Notes: generated by a model not told the origin, from the sequence alone. Positions 25,849 to 34,960 are shown, counted from the stretch's first letter. The stretch: DNA of 64,000 bases from Kiritimatiellia bacterium (GCA_018001225.1 JAGNIJ010000005.1:1-64000), one strand, 5' to 3'. Translations and numbers: made by a program.

Positions 25849-25898
25849 GTTACCCGATTATTACCGCGCGCTGTTTTTTTCGGTAACAATCCGGTAAC
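25849..25898. promoter_or_regulatory. Operator-like inverted and direct repeats between phosphatase and kinase genes
   Basis: The 18-nt arms GTTACCCGATTATTACCG (25849-25866) and CGGTAACAATCCGGTAAC (25881-25898) are inverted repeats matching at 16 of 18 positions, separated by 14 nt with a T7 run. Each arm holds two GGTAA half-sites exactly 11 bp apart. This spacing matches the direct-repeat pattern bound by OmpR/PhoB regulators, and such a regulator is encoded downstream. It lies between divergent genes. Confidence 0.6.
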
Positions 25899-25943
25899 AT
25901 GAGCCCGTCAGAATGGCCGCGGGTCCGGTACCCGCGGGAGACG

Positions 25944-27917
25944 ATGGAGATGCCCGTGTCCGATCTGTATCTTCGCCACGACGCCCGGCGGCCGCTGTTC
26001 CTGCTGCTGGTCCTCGTCGTCGTGCCCTGCGCCGCGCTGGTCCTCCTGGCGCACCAGCACGTCCGCAGCGTCCGGGCCGCGGCGGCGCGCCAGTACCGCG
26101 AGGCCTGCGAGGCGGAACTGGCGGCCCTCGGGCTGGAGGCCCGGGCGAAACTGCTTCAGGTGTTGGAAAACCGCGCTGCGGCGGAATCGTTCGTCGAAAC
26201 GGTCTTCTTCCTCGAACCGGGCGAGCCGGTGCTCTACCGGCCGTATGCGGCCCCGACGCTCGGCGACCGGCCCGACCTGTCGGCCGGACATCCCGCCCGC
26301 GGCCGGTTGCTCGAAGCGCGGCGCGCGCCCGCCGGAGACGCGGAGCGGGCGCTGAAGCTCTACCGCGAGGTGCTGGCGTCGTCCCCGCTGCCCGCGGAGG
26401 TCCGCGCCTCGGTCCTCGCCGAAACGGCCGCGCGCGAGGCGACGCGCGGCCGGCCGGAGGCTGCGCTCGATCTGTACGAGGAGTGGTGGAACGCGCCGCG
26501 GGATGAAGGCGCCGCGCGCCTGCCCGCGGCGCTGCGTGCCCTGGAGGCCGCGGCGGTGGCGGGCCTGTCCGACCGCGTCCCGGTTTGGGCGGATCGCGCA
26601 CTGGAGGAATTCGGGAGACCTGACCGTTTCCCGCGACGCGGCGAGCCGGCCTTCCTGGCGGTGTTCCTGCGGCGGTGGCGGCCCGGCGGCGATCCGCGCC
26701 TGGATCGGCTCGATCGCGCGGCGCGCTGGTTCGAGCGGATCGATCGGCTGATCCAGGAACACGGGGAGGGGCCCTTTCATTTCACCGCGTGGCCCGACCT
26801 GCCGCTCCAGCGCGTTGTGCCGTCCGGTCCCGCGCCCGGCCCGGCCGGCATGCTGCTCGTGGACCTGGCGCGGCCGCTCGAGGACGGGCGGCGCATCGGT
26901 TGGGAAGTCTCGGCGACGGGCCTCGTGTCCCAGGTCCTGGGGCCGGTCTTCCGGCGGTTCACGGACGCCCACGGCGGCTCGCTGGACTGGACCGCCGCCG
27001 GCGCGCCGCGCGCCGCGCCGGACCGGCCTTCCGTCCTGGCGCATACGCTTCCCGCCCCGTTGGACCTCGTGATCGTGCGGTACGACCTCGACTCCTCGTC
27101 GCTGTTCCGCCGGCTCGCGGCCTCGCGGACGCGCTACCTGACGTGGACCTTCGGCCTCTCGGTGGCCTGGCTGCTGGCCGGGCTCGGCGCGATGCTCTAC
27201 CGGGTCGGGCGCTCGGCGAGCCTCGCGAAGCTGCAGGCCGACATGCTGGACCGCGTCGGCCACGAGCTGCGCACGCCCGTGGCCGCGATCTCCGTGCTTA
27301 CCGAGTCCCTGGAGAACTCGGCCCTCGACGAGCCCACCCGCCGGCAGGTCGCCGGGCTGCTTCGTTCCGAAAGCGGACGGATCCAGCAACTGGTCGAGCG
27401 GTTGCTGGCCTACGCGCGGGGCCGTCGCGCCGCCCGCCGCCCGGCGTTCAGCGAGGGCCGGCTGGATGATATCGTCCGGCAGGCCGCGCGGCTCTTCTCC
27501 GTGGAGTCCGGCGCCGGGGACGCGGTCCGGGTGGACGTGGCGCCAGGGAACTACGCGGGACGGTTCGACGCCCAGGCGATCAGCCAGGCGCTCCTGAACC
27601 TGCTGGACAACGCGGTGAAATACAGCGAGCAGGCGCCGCGGATCGCCGTCGGCCTGCGGCGAGAGGGCGCGCAGGCGGTGCTGACCGTGACGGACAACGG
27701 GATCGGCATGCCGCCCAAGGTCCTGCGGCACATCTTCAAGCCGTACTACCGCGCCGACACGACGCTGGCCGCGCGCGTCGGCGGCATCGGCGTGGGGCTC
27801 GCCATCGTGCAGGCCGCCGTCCGGGCGCACGGCGGGCGCATCGGCGTCCGCTCCGGGCCCGGGGAGGGCTCGGCCTTCGAAATCCGACTGCCGCTGGGCG
27901 GGGGGGCGGGGCCGTGA
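25944..27917 (+). CDS. Sensor histidine kinase with large extracytoplasmic region
   Basis: A 657-residue kinase. TM1 is about residues 17-40. A long extracytoplasmic region (about 41-390) contains TPR-like helices (ERALKLYREVLASS; GRPEAALDLYEEWW). TM2 is about 400-420. HisKA has the H-box GHELRTP with His440. HATPase shows N-box LLDNAVKYS, G1 DNGIGMPPKVLRHIF and G2 GGIGVGLAIV. It starts at 25944 (GGGAG upstream) or 25950. The stop overlaps the regulator start. The large non-PAS sensor region is unusual; no ligand can be named. Confidence 0.93.
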   Translation: MEMPVSDLYLRHDARRPLFLLLVLVVVPCAALVLLAHQHVRSVRAAAARQYREACEAELAALGLEARAKLLQVLENRAAAESFVETVFFLEPGEPVLYRPYAAPTLGDRPDLSAGHPARGRLLEARRAPAGDAERALKLYREVLASSPLPAEVRASVLAETAAREATRGRPEAALDLYEEWWNAPRDEGAARLPAALRALEAAAVAGLSDRVPVWADRALEEFGRPDRFPRRGEPAFLAVFLRRWRPGGDPRLDRLDRAARWFERIDRLIQEHGEGPFHFTAWPDLPLQRVVPSGPAPGPAGMLLVDLARPLEDGRRIGWEVSATGLVSQVLGPVFRRFTDAHGGSLDWTAAGAPRAAPDRPSVLAHTLPAPLDLVIVRYDLDSSSLFRRLAASRTRYLTWTFGLSVAWLLAGLGAMLYRVGRSASLAKLQADMLDRVGHELRTPVAAISVLTESLENSALDEPTRRQVAGLLRSESGRIQQLVERLLAYARGRRAARRPAFSEGRLDDIVRQAARLFSVESGAGDAVRVDVAPGNYAGRFDAQAISQALLNLLDNAVKYSEQAPRIAVGLRREGAQAVLTVTDNGIGMPPKVLRHIFKPYYRADTTLAARVGGIGVGLAIVQAAVRAHGGRIGVRSGPGEGSAFEIRLPLGGGAGP

Positions 27918-28594
27918 AGCCGCGCGTCCTGGTCGTCGAAGACAACGTGGCCCTGCGCACGGGGCTTGAACTCGAACTGCGCAAGCGTGAATACGAGGTG
28001 GTCACGGCGGGCGACGGCGTGACGGCCCTTCGGATTGCCCGCGAGGTGAAGCCCGACCTCGTGCTGCTGGACCTCATGCTGCCCCGGCTGAACGGCTACG
28101 ACGTGTGCCGGCGGCTCCGCGAGCTGAACGTGAATGTGCCCATCCTTATCCTGACCGCGCGCACGGCCGACGAGGACGAGCTCTTGTGCTTCCAGGTCGG
28201 CGCGGACGATTTCGTACGCAAGCCGTTCAAGGTGGACACGCTCGCGGCCCGGATGCAGGCCCTGCTGCACCGCGCGTCCGCCGCGCCGGCGACGCCGCAG
28301 CTAGCCTTCGGGGATTGCGTGCTGGACGTGCAGGCCAAGACGCTGCGCCGGGACGGCGAGGCCGTCCCGCTGACGCCGCGCGAGTACGGCCTGCTGGAGT
28401 TCATGGCGCTGAACGCCGGGCGCGTGTTGAGCCGCGAGCAGATCCTCGACCGGGTCTGGGGGCTGGACTACGAGGGCACGGACCGGACCGTGGACCGGTT
28501 CGTCACCGTGCTCCGGCAGAAGATCGAGAAGGACCCGCGCCGGCCGGCCCACCTGCTGACCCTGCGCACCTACGGATACAAATTCGAGCCATGA
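27914..28594 (+). CDS. OmpR/PhoB-family response regulator
   Basis: A 226-residue regulator starting at GTG within the kinase stop codon. Receiver domain: acidic pair Glu9-Asp10, phospho-acceptor Asp53 (VLLDLMLP), and Lys103 (RKPFK). The C-terminal winged-helix domain has LTPREYGLLEFMALN, VWGLDYEGTDRTVDRFVTVL and the terminal hairpin TYGYKFEP. It is the cognate partner of the upstream kinase. Its stop overlaps the start of the CBM48 protein gene, making a three-gene unit. The upstream 11-bp-spaced repeats are the best candidate binding site. Confidence 0.95.
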   Translation: MKPRVLVVEDNVALRTGLELELRKREYEVVTAGDGVTALRIAREVKPDLVLLDLMLPRLNGYDVCRRLRELNVNVPILILTARTADEDELLCFQVGADDFVRKPFKVDTLAARMQALLHRASAAPATPQLAFGDCVLDVQAKTLRRDGEAVPLTPREYGLLEFMALNAGRVLSREQILDRVWGLDYEGTDRTVDRFVTVLRQKIEKDPRRPAHLLTLRTYGYKFEP

Positions 28595-29601
28595 AAACGA
28601 GCCTGCAGATCATATGTTTTGCGCTTCTTGCCGCGTCGCTGACCGTGCCCGCGCGGGCGGAGGACGTCCCCGCCGTGGCCTGGGAGGAAGCCTTTTACCT
28701 GGAGCAGGGGGCGGGCGACTTCGCGGCCGCGGCGGAGCGCTACGAGCGGTTGGCGAACGACGAACGGGCGGCCCCGGCCTTGCGGGAATCCGCGCGCCTG
28801 CGGCTGGCGTATTGCCGGTTGGGGGAGGGCCGCGACGCGGAAGGCCGGGCGATGCTGGAGGCCCTGCTTGACAGCCCGGACGCGCGGGTCGTGGACGCCG
28901 CCGCCGCGAAACTGCTGGCCCTCGCGGGCGACGATACCCGGGCCGTGGCGGAGTTGCTCCGGCGCAAGGCCCCGTCGGCCCTCGCGCGCTGGGAGAAGGC
29001 CCGGAACGCGGCGCGGGTGACCCTGCGTGGATCCATTGAAACGTGGGACGGGCGCCGGCCCGCGCCGGTTCATCTCCGCGTCGAGGGCCGGGCCTCTGAA
29101 GACGAGCGGCCCGTCGAACGGCCGGTCTGGTACGCGGACGTGGACGCGGAAGGCCGCTTTGCCTGCCCGCTGCCCGCGGGCGAATACGAGCTGGTGATCT
29201 CCACGCCGGTCTACGAACGCCACCGCCAGCGGCTGATCCTGCTGCCCGAAATGAAAGACGGCCTCGACCTGCCCGTCCGCCTCGAGCGCATCCAGCTCCC
29301 GGAGGACGTCCACCAGGTCTACCTGCTCGGCGACTGGCTCCAGGACTGGACCGAGAACCTGCCCATGACGCGAGGCGACGACGGCGTGTGGAGGATCACG
29401 CAGCGCCTGCCCGCGGGCGTGCACCACTACAAGTTCATGGTCGGCCACTACCGGCGCTGGCTCTGCGACGTCCGCGGCGACGAGTTCCAGGACGACGAGC
29501 GCGGCGGATTCAATACCGTGCTCCGGCTCGATGCGGAACAGGACGTCGTCTTCCGCTTCGACGAAAACGATCCGCGGTACGCCGGGCGGCCGCGTCAATA
29601 G
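28591..29601 (+). CDS. Secreted protein with TPR-like, Ig-like and CBM48 domains
   Basis: A 336-residue secreted protein with no close named family. Signal peptide is residues 1-23. Helical TPR-like repeats (about 30-135) resemble those of the kinase sensor region. A beta-sandwich like a carboxypeptidase-regulatory or CnaB domain (about 145-230) follows. The C-terminal ~90 residues look like a CBM48/AMPK glycogen-binding domain (VYLLGDWLQDW, GVWRITQRLPAGVHHYKFMV). It is coupled to the two-component genes. A role in sensing or binding alpha-glucans is an inference. The stop overlaps the convergent GHL15 gene by 7 nt. Confidence 0.7.
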   Translation: MKTSLQIICFALLAASLTVPARAEDVPAVAWEEAFYLEQGAGDFAAAAERYERLANDERAAPALRESARLRLAYCRLGEGRDAEGRAMLEALLDSPDARVVDAAAAKLLALAGDDTRAVAELLRRKAPSALARWEKARNAARVTLRGSIETWDGRRPAPVHLRVEGRASEDERPVERPVWYADVDAEGRFACPLPAGEYELVISTPVYERHRQRLILLPEMKDGLDLPVRLERIQLPEDVHQVYLLGDWLQDWTENLPMTRGDDGVWRITQRLPAGVHHYKFMVGHYRRWLCDVRGDEFQDDERGGFNTVLRLDAEQDVVFRFDENDPRYAGRPRQ

Positions 29602-32600
29602 TCAACCCGCACGCGCCAGAACCGGGACGTGCTGTCGCCGAACGGGACAACCGCCTCGGCCTGCGACGCGGCCGCGGTCACGGCGATGTAACCCGCGAAA
29701 GGCGTGGCGAGCGCCAGCGTGGTCTCCACCTCGTAGCGGAAGCCCGGAGCGCCGCGCCACGCGAGGCCGGCGTCGTCGTACCGGGTGATGCGGAACACCG
29801 AGGCGGCGTCCCGGGGCAGGGTGCCGGCCCGGTACTCGTCGAGGTTGGGCGACCGGTCGCCGTCGGCGTCCGACACCGCGTCGTTCGTGTCGGCGCTGCT
29901 GAATCCGAAGGCATCCTCCCAGTAGTCGCGGATACCGTCGCCGTCGCTGTCGGGCCCGACGTCGGCGTCCAGCCGCAGACGGTTGCCGCCGGGCGTGACC
30001 CGCGCCTGCGGGATTGTGATCAGGCCCTCGCCGTCCGCCGCGGCGACGCCGACCTGCGAGGTCGTTCCGTTGGCGACCAGGAGATTCCTCCACAGCACGC
30101 GCGTCCCCGGCGCGACGGGGAAGCGCTGGAGCCGGCGCGCGGTGACATCCACGGTTTGCGTGGTGCCGTTCAGGCTGCGCAGGCTGACCTGCCACCGGTT
30201 GGTCGTGTCCGTGGGCGCGCCATCCCAATCGTACCAGCTCGCCGACCAGTCTACTTCCTGGTTGTAGCCGCCGGGCCCGGCCGGGGGGAGCGGGGCGTCG
30301 CCTTCCGCGTTGCTTAAACCCGGCACGGATTCGTCCTTGCGCGCGGTGAACCGCTGGAAAGGCGCCAGGGAGCCATCCGGGGCGATCGTCGGCGGCAGGC
30401 CGTTCCAGCCCATCCAGGAGTGCCCGGCGTCAATGACCGCGCCGCCCCAGCAGCGCCGTCCCGTGTTGAAGGCCGGGTACACCGGCCCGCCCTGCGTCGG
30501 CCACTCGATGATGAAATCGTTCGTGCCGTGCCCGATCCCCAGCGGCGCCGTGGCCCGCGCGACGGCATTGGACGCGGTGCGCCGGTGGTTCTGCCACGTC
30601 CAGACGCCCGTCCCGTCGAACGGCTTCAGCGCGTCCGCCCAGCCGCCCGGCGCGTCGCTGCGCGCGGGCAGGTTTAGAACAACGTTTCCCCATTTCCACT
30701 CGATGTCGTTCTTCCACGGCGTGCCGCCCGCGTCGCCCTGCGTAGAGTAGTCGGTCATCGGCTGGCTGGCGTAGGCGGCCGCGAAGACGTGGGGATAGCG
30801 CAGGGCCAGTGCCAGCGCGCCGCTGCCGCCCATGGACCCGCCGAAGACGTAGACGCGGTTCGTATCCACCGGCGGGCCGGGCGGCTGGCGGACGAGGTCG
30901 TACAGCATGCGCAGGACCCGGCGCTCGGTGAAGTTCTCGACCGTATCGCCGGCCGCGGGATCGGCGTCCGTCCGGTAATCGCAGTTTCGCGCAAAGCCGA
31001 AGAACCAGGTCTCGCTCACATCGGTCGGGAAAATCTTGTAGCAGCACCAGTCGTACGCGTCCGGGTCGGCCGTGACCGGCCCGTACGTGTTTCCGGCCCA
31101 GCCGTGGAGGCTGACGTAGGCCGGCGCGGGGCTGGTCACGCACGACGGCTCGACCACGGCGTAATCGTAGGCGTACTGGATCGCGCCGGTAACCGCCGGA
31201 TCGAGTCCGCCCTGCCCGTACCAGCCGTTGCGCGCGTGAGGCGCGTGGAAGGTCGGATTCCAGTTCCGCAGGTCCATGTACTGGATGTAGATACGCACAG
31301 CCCCGCCGCCCGACACGGCGGGGTAGTTCGTGAGCAGCACCGGCAGGGGATCGGCCACGCCCTCCGCGACCGGTCCGATACTGTTCGCCGCGGAAAAGTC
31401 GCCGGTGTTCTCCGCCGCCCCGATCAGCAGCGTGACCGCGTAGTACGCGTCGCCGGTCGTGCCGCCGCCGAAATCGTTGGTCGCGAGCGTCCAGACCAAA
31501 AGGCCGGTGCTCACGCCGAGCTGCGGGCCGCCGTTGGTGATCACCAAACGCTCGGTGTAGCGCGGCGCCCACGTGCCGCCGCCCCCGACGTTGTACCGGT
31601 TGGCGTGGAAGCGGGCGGAGCCCTTCTGCAGCGTGTAGAGCGGCACGGCCTGGGACAGGTTGGTCGCCGATATCGGCGCGGTGTGCCGGTACACGCGGTA
31701 CCGCTCGCCCGACAGGTCGCTCCGTTCGCGCCACGTGAGGAACGTCTGGCCCGAGCGGTGCACGGCGGACAGCGCCGCCGGCTGGGTGTTGCTCGGCGCC
31801 TGCGACTGGAACAGCAGGACCTCGCCCGAGTAGGCCGCCACGGTCAGTGACGTGACCGGCGTGTACGAAAGGCTGCCGCCGTAATTTCCCGCGCCGTCCA
31901 CCGCGCCGCCGCCGCTCGCGGTGACGCGGTAGAAGGTGCCGCCCAGGTTGGGGATGGCCGCGGCGCTGCCGCCGGGGTTCACGAGCGTCCACCCGTTCGT
32001 GTAGCCGCGCCGGTACACGCCCCATGGCGCGTGCCAGGCCGCGGCGGTCGAGGCCGGCGGGGGCGACGTGGCCCCGCCGAGGGCGATCGTGTATTCGGGG
32101 TAGTACTCCAAGGCCACGTCGCCGGTGGTCAGCAGGCAGAGGTACGTCCGCGCACCCTTGATCAGGAGGTAGCTCGCGACGGCGAACATCCGGTCGGCGT
32201 ACGCGGAGGTGTCCGGGTAGCTCTGGCCGATCACCGTCTTGCCGGTGCGGACCAGCGCGAGGGCGCGGTCCATCTGCAACCGCCAGTCGTCCCCGCTGAA
32301 ATAGTTGCCGGTGCCCCAGTAGCAAAAGCCCTCGATCATGCCGCCGTGACCGAGCCCGAAATCCGTAGGGTCCCAGCTCGTGATCAGGCCGCCGAGATTC
32401 GGCAGGTAAAGAAAGCCGCCGGGATCGGCCTCGAACGCGGCCTTGCACGCGCCGCCGAACGAATGAAGCGCGGGGATCCAGTTACTGACGCACAGGCCGA
32501 GATCCTCGATCCAGGGGTGGGTCGGGTTGCAGAACCCGAAGGAGTAGGCGTCCTGGGTGAAGCTGTCCGCGAACACGCCGTCGCCTTCCGTGGACCGGAT

Positions 32601-33077
32601 GCGGGCGAGGCAGGTGGTGATCCAGTAATTCGGGAATCCGGTGCGCGGCAGGCCGCCAGTGTACGTGCAGTCCATCAGGTACCAGTTCCACGTCGTGTGG
32701 TAGACGCGCTGGGTCTGCGCGTTGAGCATGAACCAGTTGGTCTGGGTCGTCACGAAGCTCCAGTCCGAGGTCCACGCGTCGCCGTCGAGGAACAGCTCCG
32801 GCCCGTTGCCGACGCCGAGCTGGTAATGGAGGCAGAGAAAATTCGTGTTGTAGACGCGGAGGGCCTGGATGTCCGTGCGCCGCATCTTCTGGGTGCCGGC
32901 GAGGTTCGTCGCGGCGAACTGGCGCTGGGCAGCCGTGAGGCCGGGCGGAAGCTGGTCGGAAAATACCACGATGCGGGCCGAGGAATCCGGCCACATCCGG
33001 GCGGAGGCAAGCAGTCCTGTTCCACAGAGGAAGGCCGCGATCAAGCCAGTGCGCAGGAATCCTTTCACAGTGTTCAC
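29595..33077 (-). CDS. Secreted GHL15-like glycosidase plus alpha/beta-hydrolase esterase fusion
   Basis: An 1160-residue secreted protein. Signal peptide is residues 1-27. The N-terminal ~400 residues resemble the hypothetical glycosidase family GHL15 (TYTGGLPRTGFPNYW, EGDGVFADSFTQDAY, CYWGTGNYF), and an Fn3-like region follows (about 430-480). A second catalytic unit has the nucleophile elbow GGSMGGSGALALALRYP with Ser748, plus a likely catalytic His in DAGHSWMGW. TSP3-like DSDGDGIRDYWEDAFGF repeats (about 1035-1090) and a C-terminal RFWRV module follow. A bifunctional polysaccharide-acting enzyme is likely, substrate unknown. Confidence 0.8.
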   Translation of the reverse strand: MNTVKGFLRTGLIAAFLCGTGLLASARMWPDSSARIVVFSDQLPPGLTAAQRQFAATNLAGTQKMRRTDIQALRVYNTNFLCLHYQLGVGNGPELFLDGDAWTSDWSFVTTQTNWFMLNAQTQRVYHTTWNWYLMDCTYTGGLPRTGFPNYWITTCLARIRSTEGDGVFADSFTQDAYSFGFCNPTHPWIEDLGLCVSNWIPALHSFGGACKAAFEADPGGFLYLPNLGGLITSWDPTDFGLGHGGMIEGFCYWGTGNYFSGDDWRLQMDRALALVRTGKTVIGQSYPDTSAYADRMFAVASYLLIKGARTYLCLLTTGDVALEYYPEYTIALGGATSPPPASTAAAWHAPWGVYRRGYTNGWTLVNPGGSAAAIPNLGGTFYRVTASGGGAVDGAGNYGGSLSYTPVTSLTVAAYSGEVLLFQSQAPSNTQPAALSAVHRSGQTFLTWRERSDLSGERYRVYRHTAPISATNLSQAVPLYTLQKGSARFHANRYNVGGGGTWAPRYTERLVITNGGPQLGVSTGLLVWTLATNDFGGGTTGDAYYAVTLLIGAAENTGDFSAANSIGPVAEGVADPLPVLLTNYPAVSGGGAVRIYIQYMDLRNWNPTFHAPHARNGWYGQGGLDPAVTGAIQYAYDYAVVEPSCVTSPAPAYVSLHGWAGNTYGPVTADPDAYDWCCYKIFPTDVSETWFFGFARNCDYRTDADPAAGDTVENFTERRVLRMLYDLVRQPPGPPVDTNRVYVFGGSMGGSGALALALRYPHVFAAAYASQPMTDYSTQGDAGGTPWKNDIEWKWGNVVLNLPARSDAPGGWADALKPFDGTGVWTWQNHRRTASNAVARATAPLGIGHGTNDFIIEWPTQGGPVYPAFNTGRRCWGGAVIDAGHSWMGWNGLPPTIAPDGSLAPFQRFTARKDESVPGLSNAEGDAPLPPAGPGGYNQEVDWSASWYDWDGAPTDTTNRWQVSLRSLNGTTQTVDVTARRLQRFPVAPGTRVLWRNLLVANGTTSQVGVAAADGEGLITIPQARVTPGGNRLRLDADVGPDSDGDGIRDYWEDAFGFSSADTNDAVSDADGDRSPNLDEYRAGTLPRDAASVFRITRYDDAGLAWRGAPGFRYEVETTLALATPFAGYIAVTAAASQAEAVVPFGDSTSRFWRVRVDY

Positions 33078-33127
33078 CGGGTGCGTGAAAACATACCCCG
33101 CGGCCGACTCGGGGTTCAGGCGTCTGG

Positions 33128-33997
33128 TCAGGCGAAGTAGAAGTGCCTCTTGGAGAAATCCAGCCCGGTCAGGCGTTCCAACCGCGCCACCCAGCGATTC
33201 TTACGCTCGCGGCGGGTCAGGACGTGGTTCGGGTTGGCCTGGAACAGGCCCTGGCCCGGCGGAAGCCAGTCGCGGATGGCCGCGGGATGCGTGCCCGTGT
33301 ACGGCTTCAAGGACTGCGGATCGATCTCGTCGAGCTTGATCTCGGGCTTCCGGCCCGGCCAGAACTTGCCGACCTGCTCGAACTTCTCGATCATCTGCTG
33401 CTCGGAGCGCACCCAGCCGTAGTGGTAGATCGTGCCGTCGCTGTCGGCGGCGCGCGGGTAGCGCCCGCCCTTGGGCGACGTCAAGGTGATGAAGAACAGC
33501 CCCTTGGGCGCCCACGCCGGGATCGTGTTGCGCAGGATCCGGACCTCGCGCCGGTACCAGGCGGGCGAGGAGGCCAGCGTCTGGCCGTTGCCGTAGAAGT
33601 GCAGGTAGCGGAAGTAGAGCGCCTCGACCCGCGGGTTGTCCAGGTGCCGCTCCATGGACGCGCGGATCTTCGGGATGTCGTCCTCGTGGATGAGCTCGTC
33701 GCCCTCGAGGTAGAACGCCCAGTCGCCCGTGCAGTTGAACAGCGCAATGGACTTCTGCTGGCCGTAGACGAAGCCCTTCACGCCGAGGTCGCTCCGGATG
33801 CGCTCGTTCCAGGTCGTCGGGATGATTCGCAGCTTCGGGTCGCGGATCGCGCGCAGGCGCGCCTCGGTGTCGTCCTGCGACTCGCCCATGGCCACGATGA
33901 ACTCGTCCACCAGCGGCAGGGCAGACCGGATGGACTCCTCGAACGGGAAGCCCAGCATGTGGCCGTTGCGGATGAAGGTGAACCCGCTGATCTTCAC
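33128..33997 (-). CDS. Glycosyltransferase family 2-like protein
   Basis: A 289-residue cytoplasmic or peripheral glycosyltransferase with a GT-A fold. The N-terminal strand is KISGFTFIRNGHMLGFPFEE; the likely metal-binding acidic motif is YLEGDELIHEDD. It lies at the end of a minus-strand nucleotide-sugar cassette and its GTG start overlaps the upstream epimerase stop. It resembles proteins like WaaE/SunS-type transferases only in general fold. Acceptor and donor are unknown, but the context suggests surface glycan synthesis. Confidence 0.8.
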   Translation of the reverse strand: MKISGFTFIRNGHMLGFPFEESIRSALPLVDEFIVAMGESQDDTEARLRAIRDPKLRIIPTTWNERIRSDLGVKGFVYGQQKSIALFNCTGDWAFYLEGDELIHEDDIPKIRASMERHLDNPRVEALYFRYLHFYGNGQTLASSPAWYRREVRILRNTIPAWAPKGLFFITLTSPKGGRYPRAADSDGTIYHYGWVRSEQQMIEKFEQVGKFWPGRKPEIKLDEIDPQSLKPYTGTHPAAIRDWLPPGQGLFQANPNHVLTRRERKNRWVARLERLTGLDFSKRHFYFA

Positions 33998-34947
33998 GCC
34001 GGCCCCCCGAACGCCCGCGCGCACAGGCGCAGCGTATCGTCCACCTCGCGCTCCCACGACCCTTGCAAGGCAAAGCCCGTGGATTTCAGCTTGTCTATCC
34101 GGTAGTCGAGCGTCGGCACGGCTTCGTCGGGCTTTGGAACCGGCCGCTCGATCGGCGGTTCGAATCCCAGGACCTCTTTGCAGCGCTGGGCCACGAGCTG
34201 GGCCATGGCGAGGACGCTCGCGGAGGCCTCGCCGCCGAGGTTGAACAGGCCGTCGCCGCAGGCCGGCCGCGGCAGGCCGAGGAAATACTCCACTGCCCGG
34301 GCGACGTCCTCCAAGGTGATGAAGTTGCGCGGCTGGAGCCCATGCGACTTGAGGACGATCCTCTTTTCGCGCACGACGGTGCGGCACAAGTCGTTGACGA
34401 GCAGCGTCCAGCGATTGACCGCGGCGTCCAGCGGCGCGCCGAAGCCGTTGGACAGCCGCAGGACGACGCCGCACAACTCCATCCGGTCGTGGGCCGCGAG
34501 CACGGGGTCCTCGGCCGCCCGGTGGGTCGTGCCGTAGGGGTGGACCGGGCGCGGCGCCTGGGTCTCGTCGACGCGCCCCTCCAGCGGCTCGCGGTACACG
34601 CGCGCGGTGGAGAAGAAAATGAACCGCTCCGCGCCGGCCTTCCTCGCCGCCTGCAGCAGCGCCCAGGTGCCCGCCGTGTTGACCTGGAAAGCCCTCGCGG
34701 GATCGGCCGCGCAGTCGTTCTCGTTGAGCGCGGCGAGGTGGACGACCGCGTTCACGCCTTCGCACAGCGCGGCCGGATCGGTGCCGGGAAACTCGGCGGG
34801 AACGAGCTCCCCGCTCCGCAGCCAGTCGGGCGCCGGGAAATCCCGCCGACGCGTGCAGAGTCGAAGGAACAGCCCGTCCTGGTCCGCGAGGTGGCGGCTG
34901 ATGCGCCCGCCGAGGTAGCCGAAGGCGCCGGTGATCAACACGTTCAT
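33994..34947 (-). CDS. NAD(P)-dependent epimerase/dehydratase, atypical SDR
   Basis: A 317-residue extended short-chain dehydrogenase. The cofactor loop is TGAFGYLGG (residues 6-14). The catalytic Ser region is FFSTARVY. The usual YxxxK motif reads Tyr138-Gly-Thr-Thr-His142, so the catalytic Lys is replaced by His; this was confirmed by reading the minus-strand codons. It sits in the sugar cassette 13 nt after an RmlC-like gene. It may be an inactive or mechanistically altered enzyme, or a reductase of a deoxysugar. The exact product is unknown. Confidence 0.83.
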   Translation of the reverse strand: MNVLITGAFGYLGGRISRHLADQDGLFLRLCTRRRDFPAPDWLRSGELVPAEFPGTDPAALCEGVNAVVHLAALNENDCAADPARAFQVNTAGTWALLQAARKAGAERFIFFSTARVYREPLEGRVDETQAPRPVHPYGTTHRAAEDPVLAAHDRMELCGVVLRLSNGFGAPLDAAVNRWTLLVNDLCRTVVREKRIVLKSHGLQPRNFITLEDVARAVEYFLGLPRPACGDGLFNLGGEASASVLAMAQLVAQRCKEVLGFEPPIERPVPKPDEAVPTLDYRIDKLKSTGFALQGSWEREVDDTLRLCARAFGGPA

Positions 34948-34960
34948 GGCCGGGCCGCCC

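Noticed and set aside
25844-25900. Intrinsic terminator from the inverted repeat with a T7 run
   Set aside because: The T-run is in the loop, not after the stem, and the site lies between divergent starts; an operator fits better.
23410-29601. A classical PhoR-PhoB phosphate regulon
   Set aside because: The kinase has no PAS domain or PhoR-like layout and no pst or phoU genes are nearby; only the operator spacing and a phosphatase-like neighbour are suggestive.
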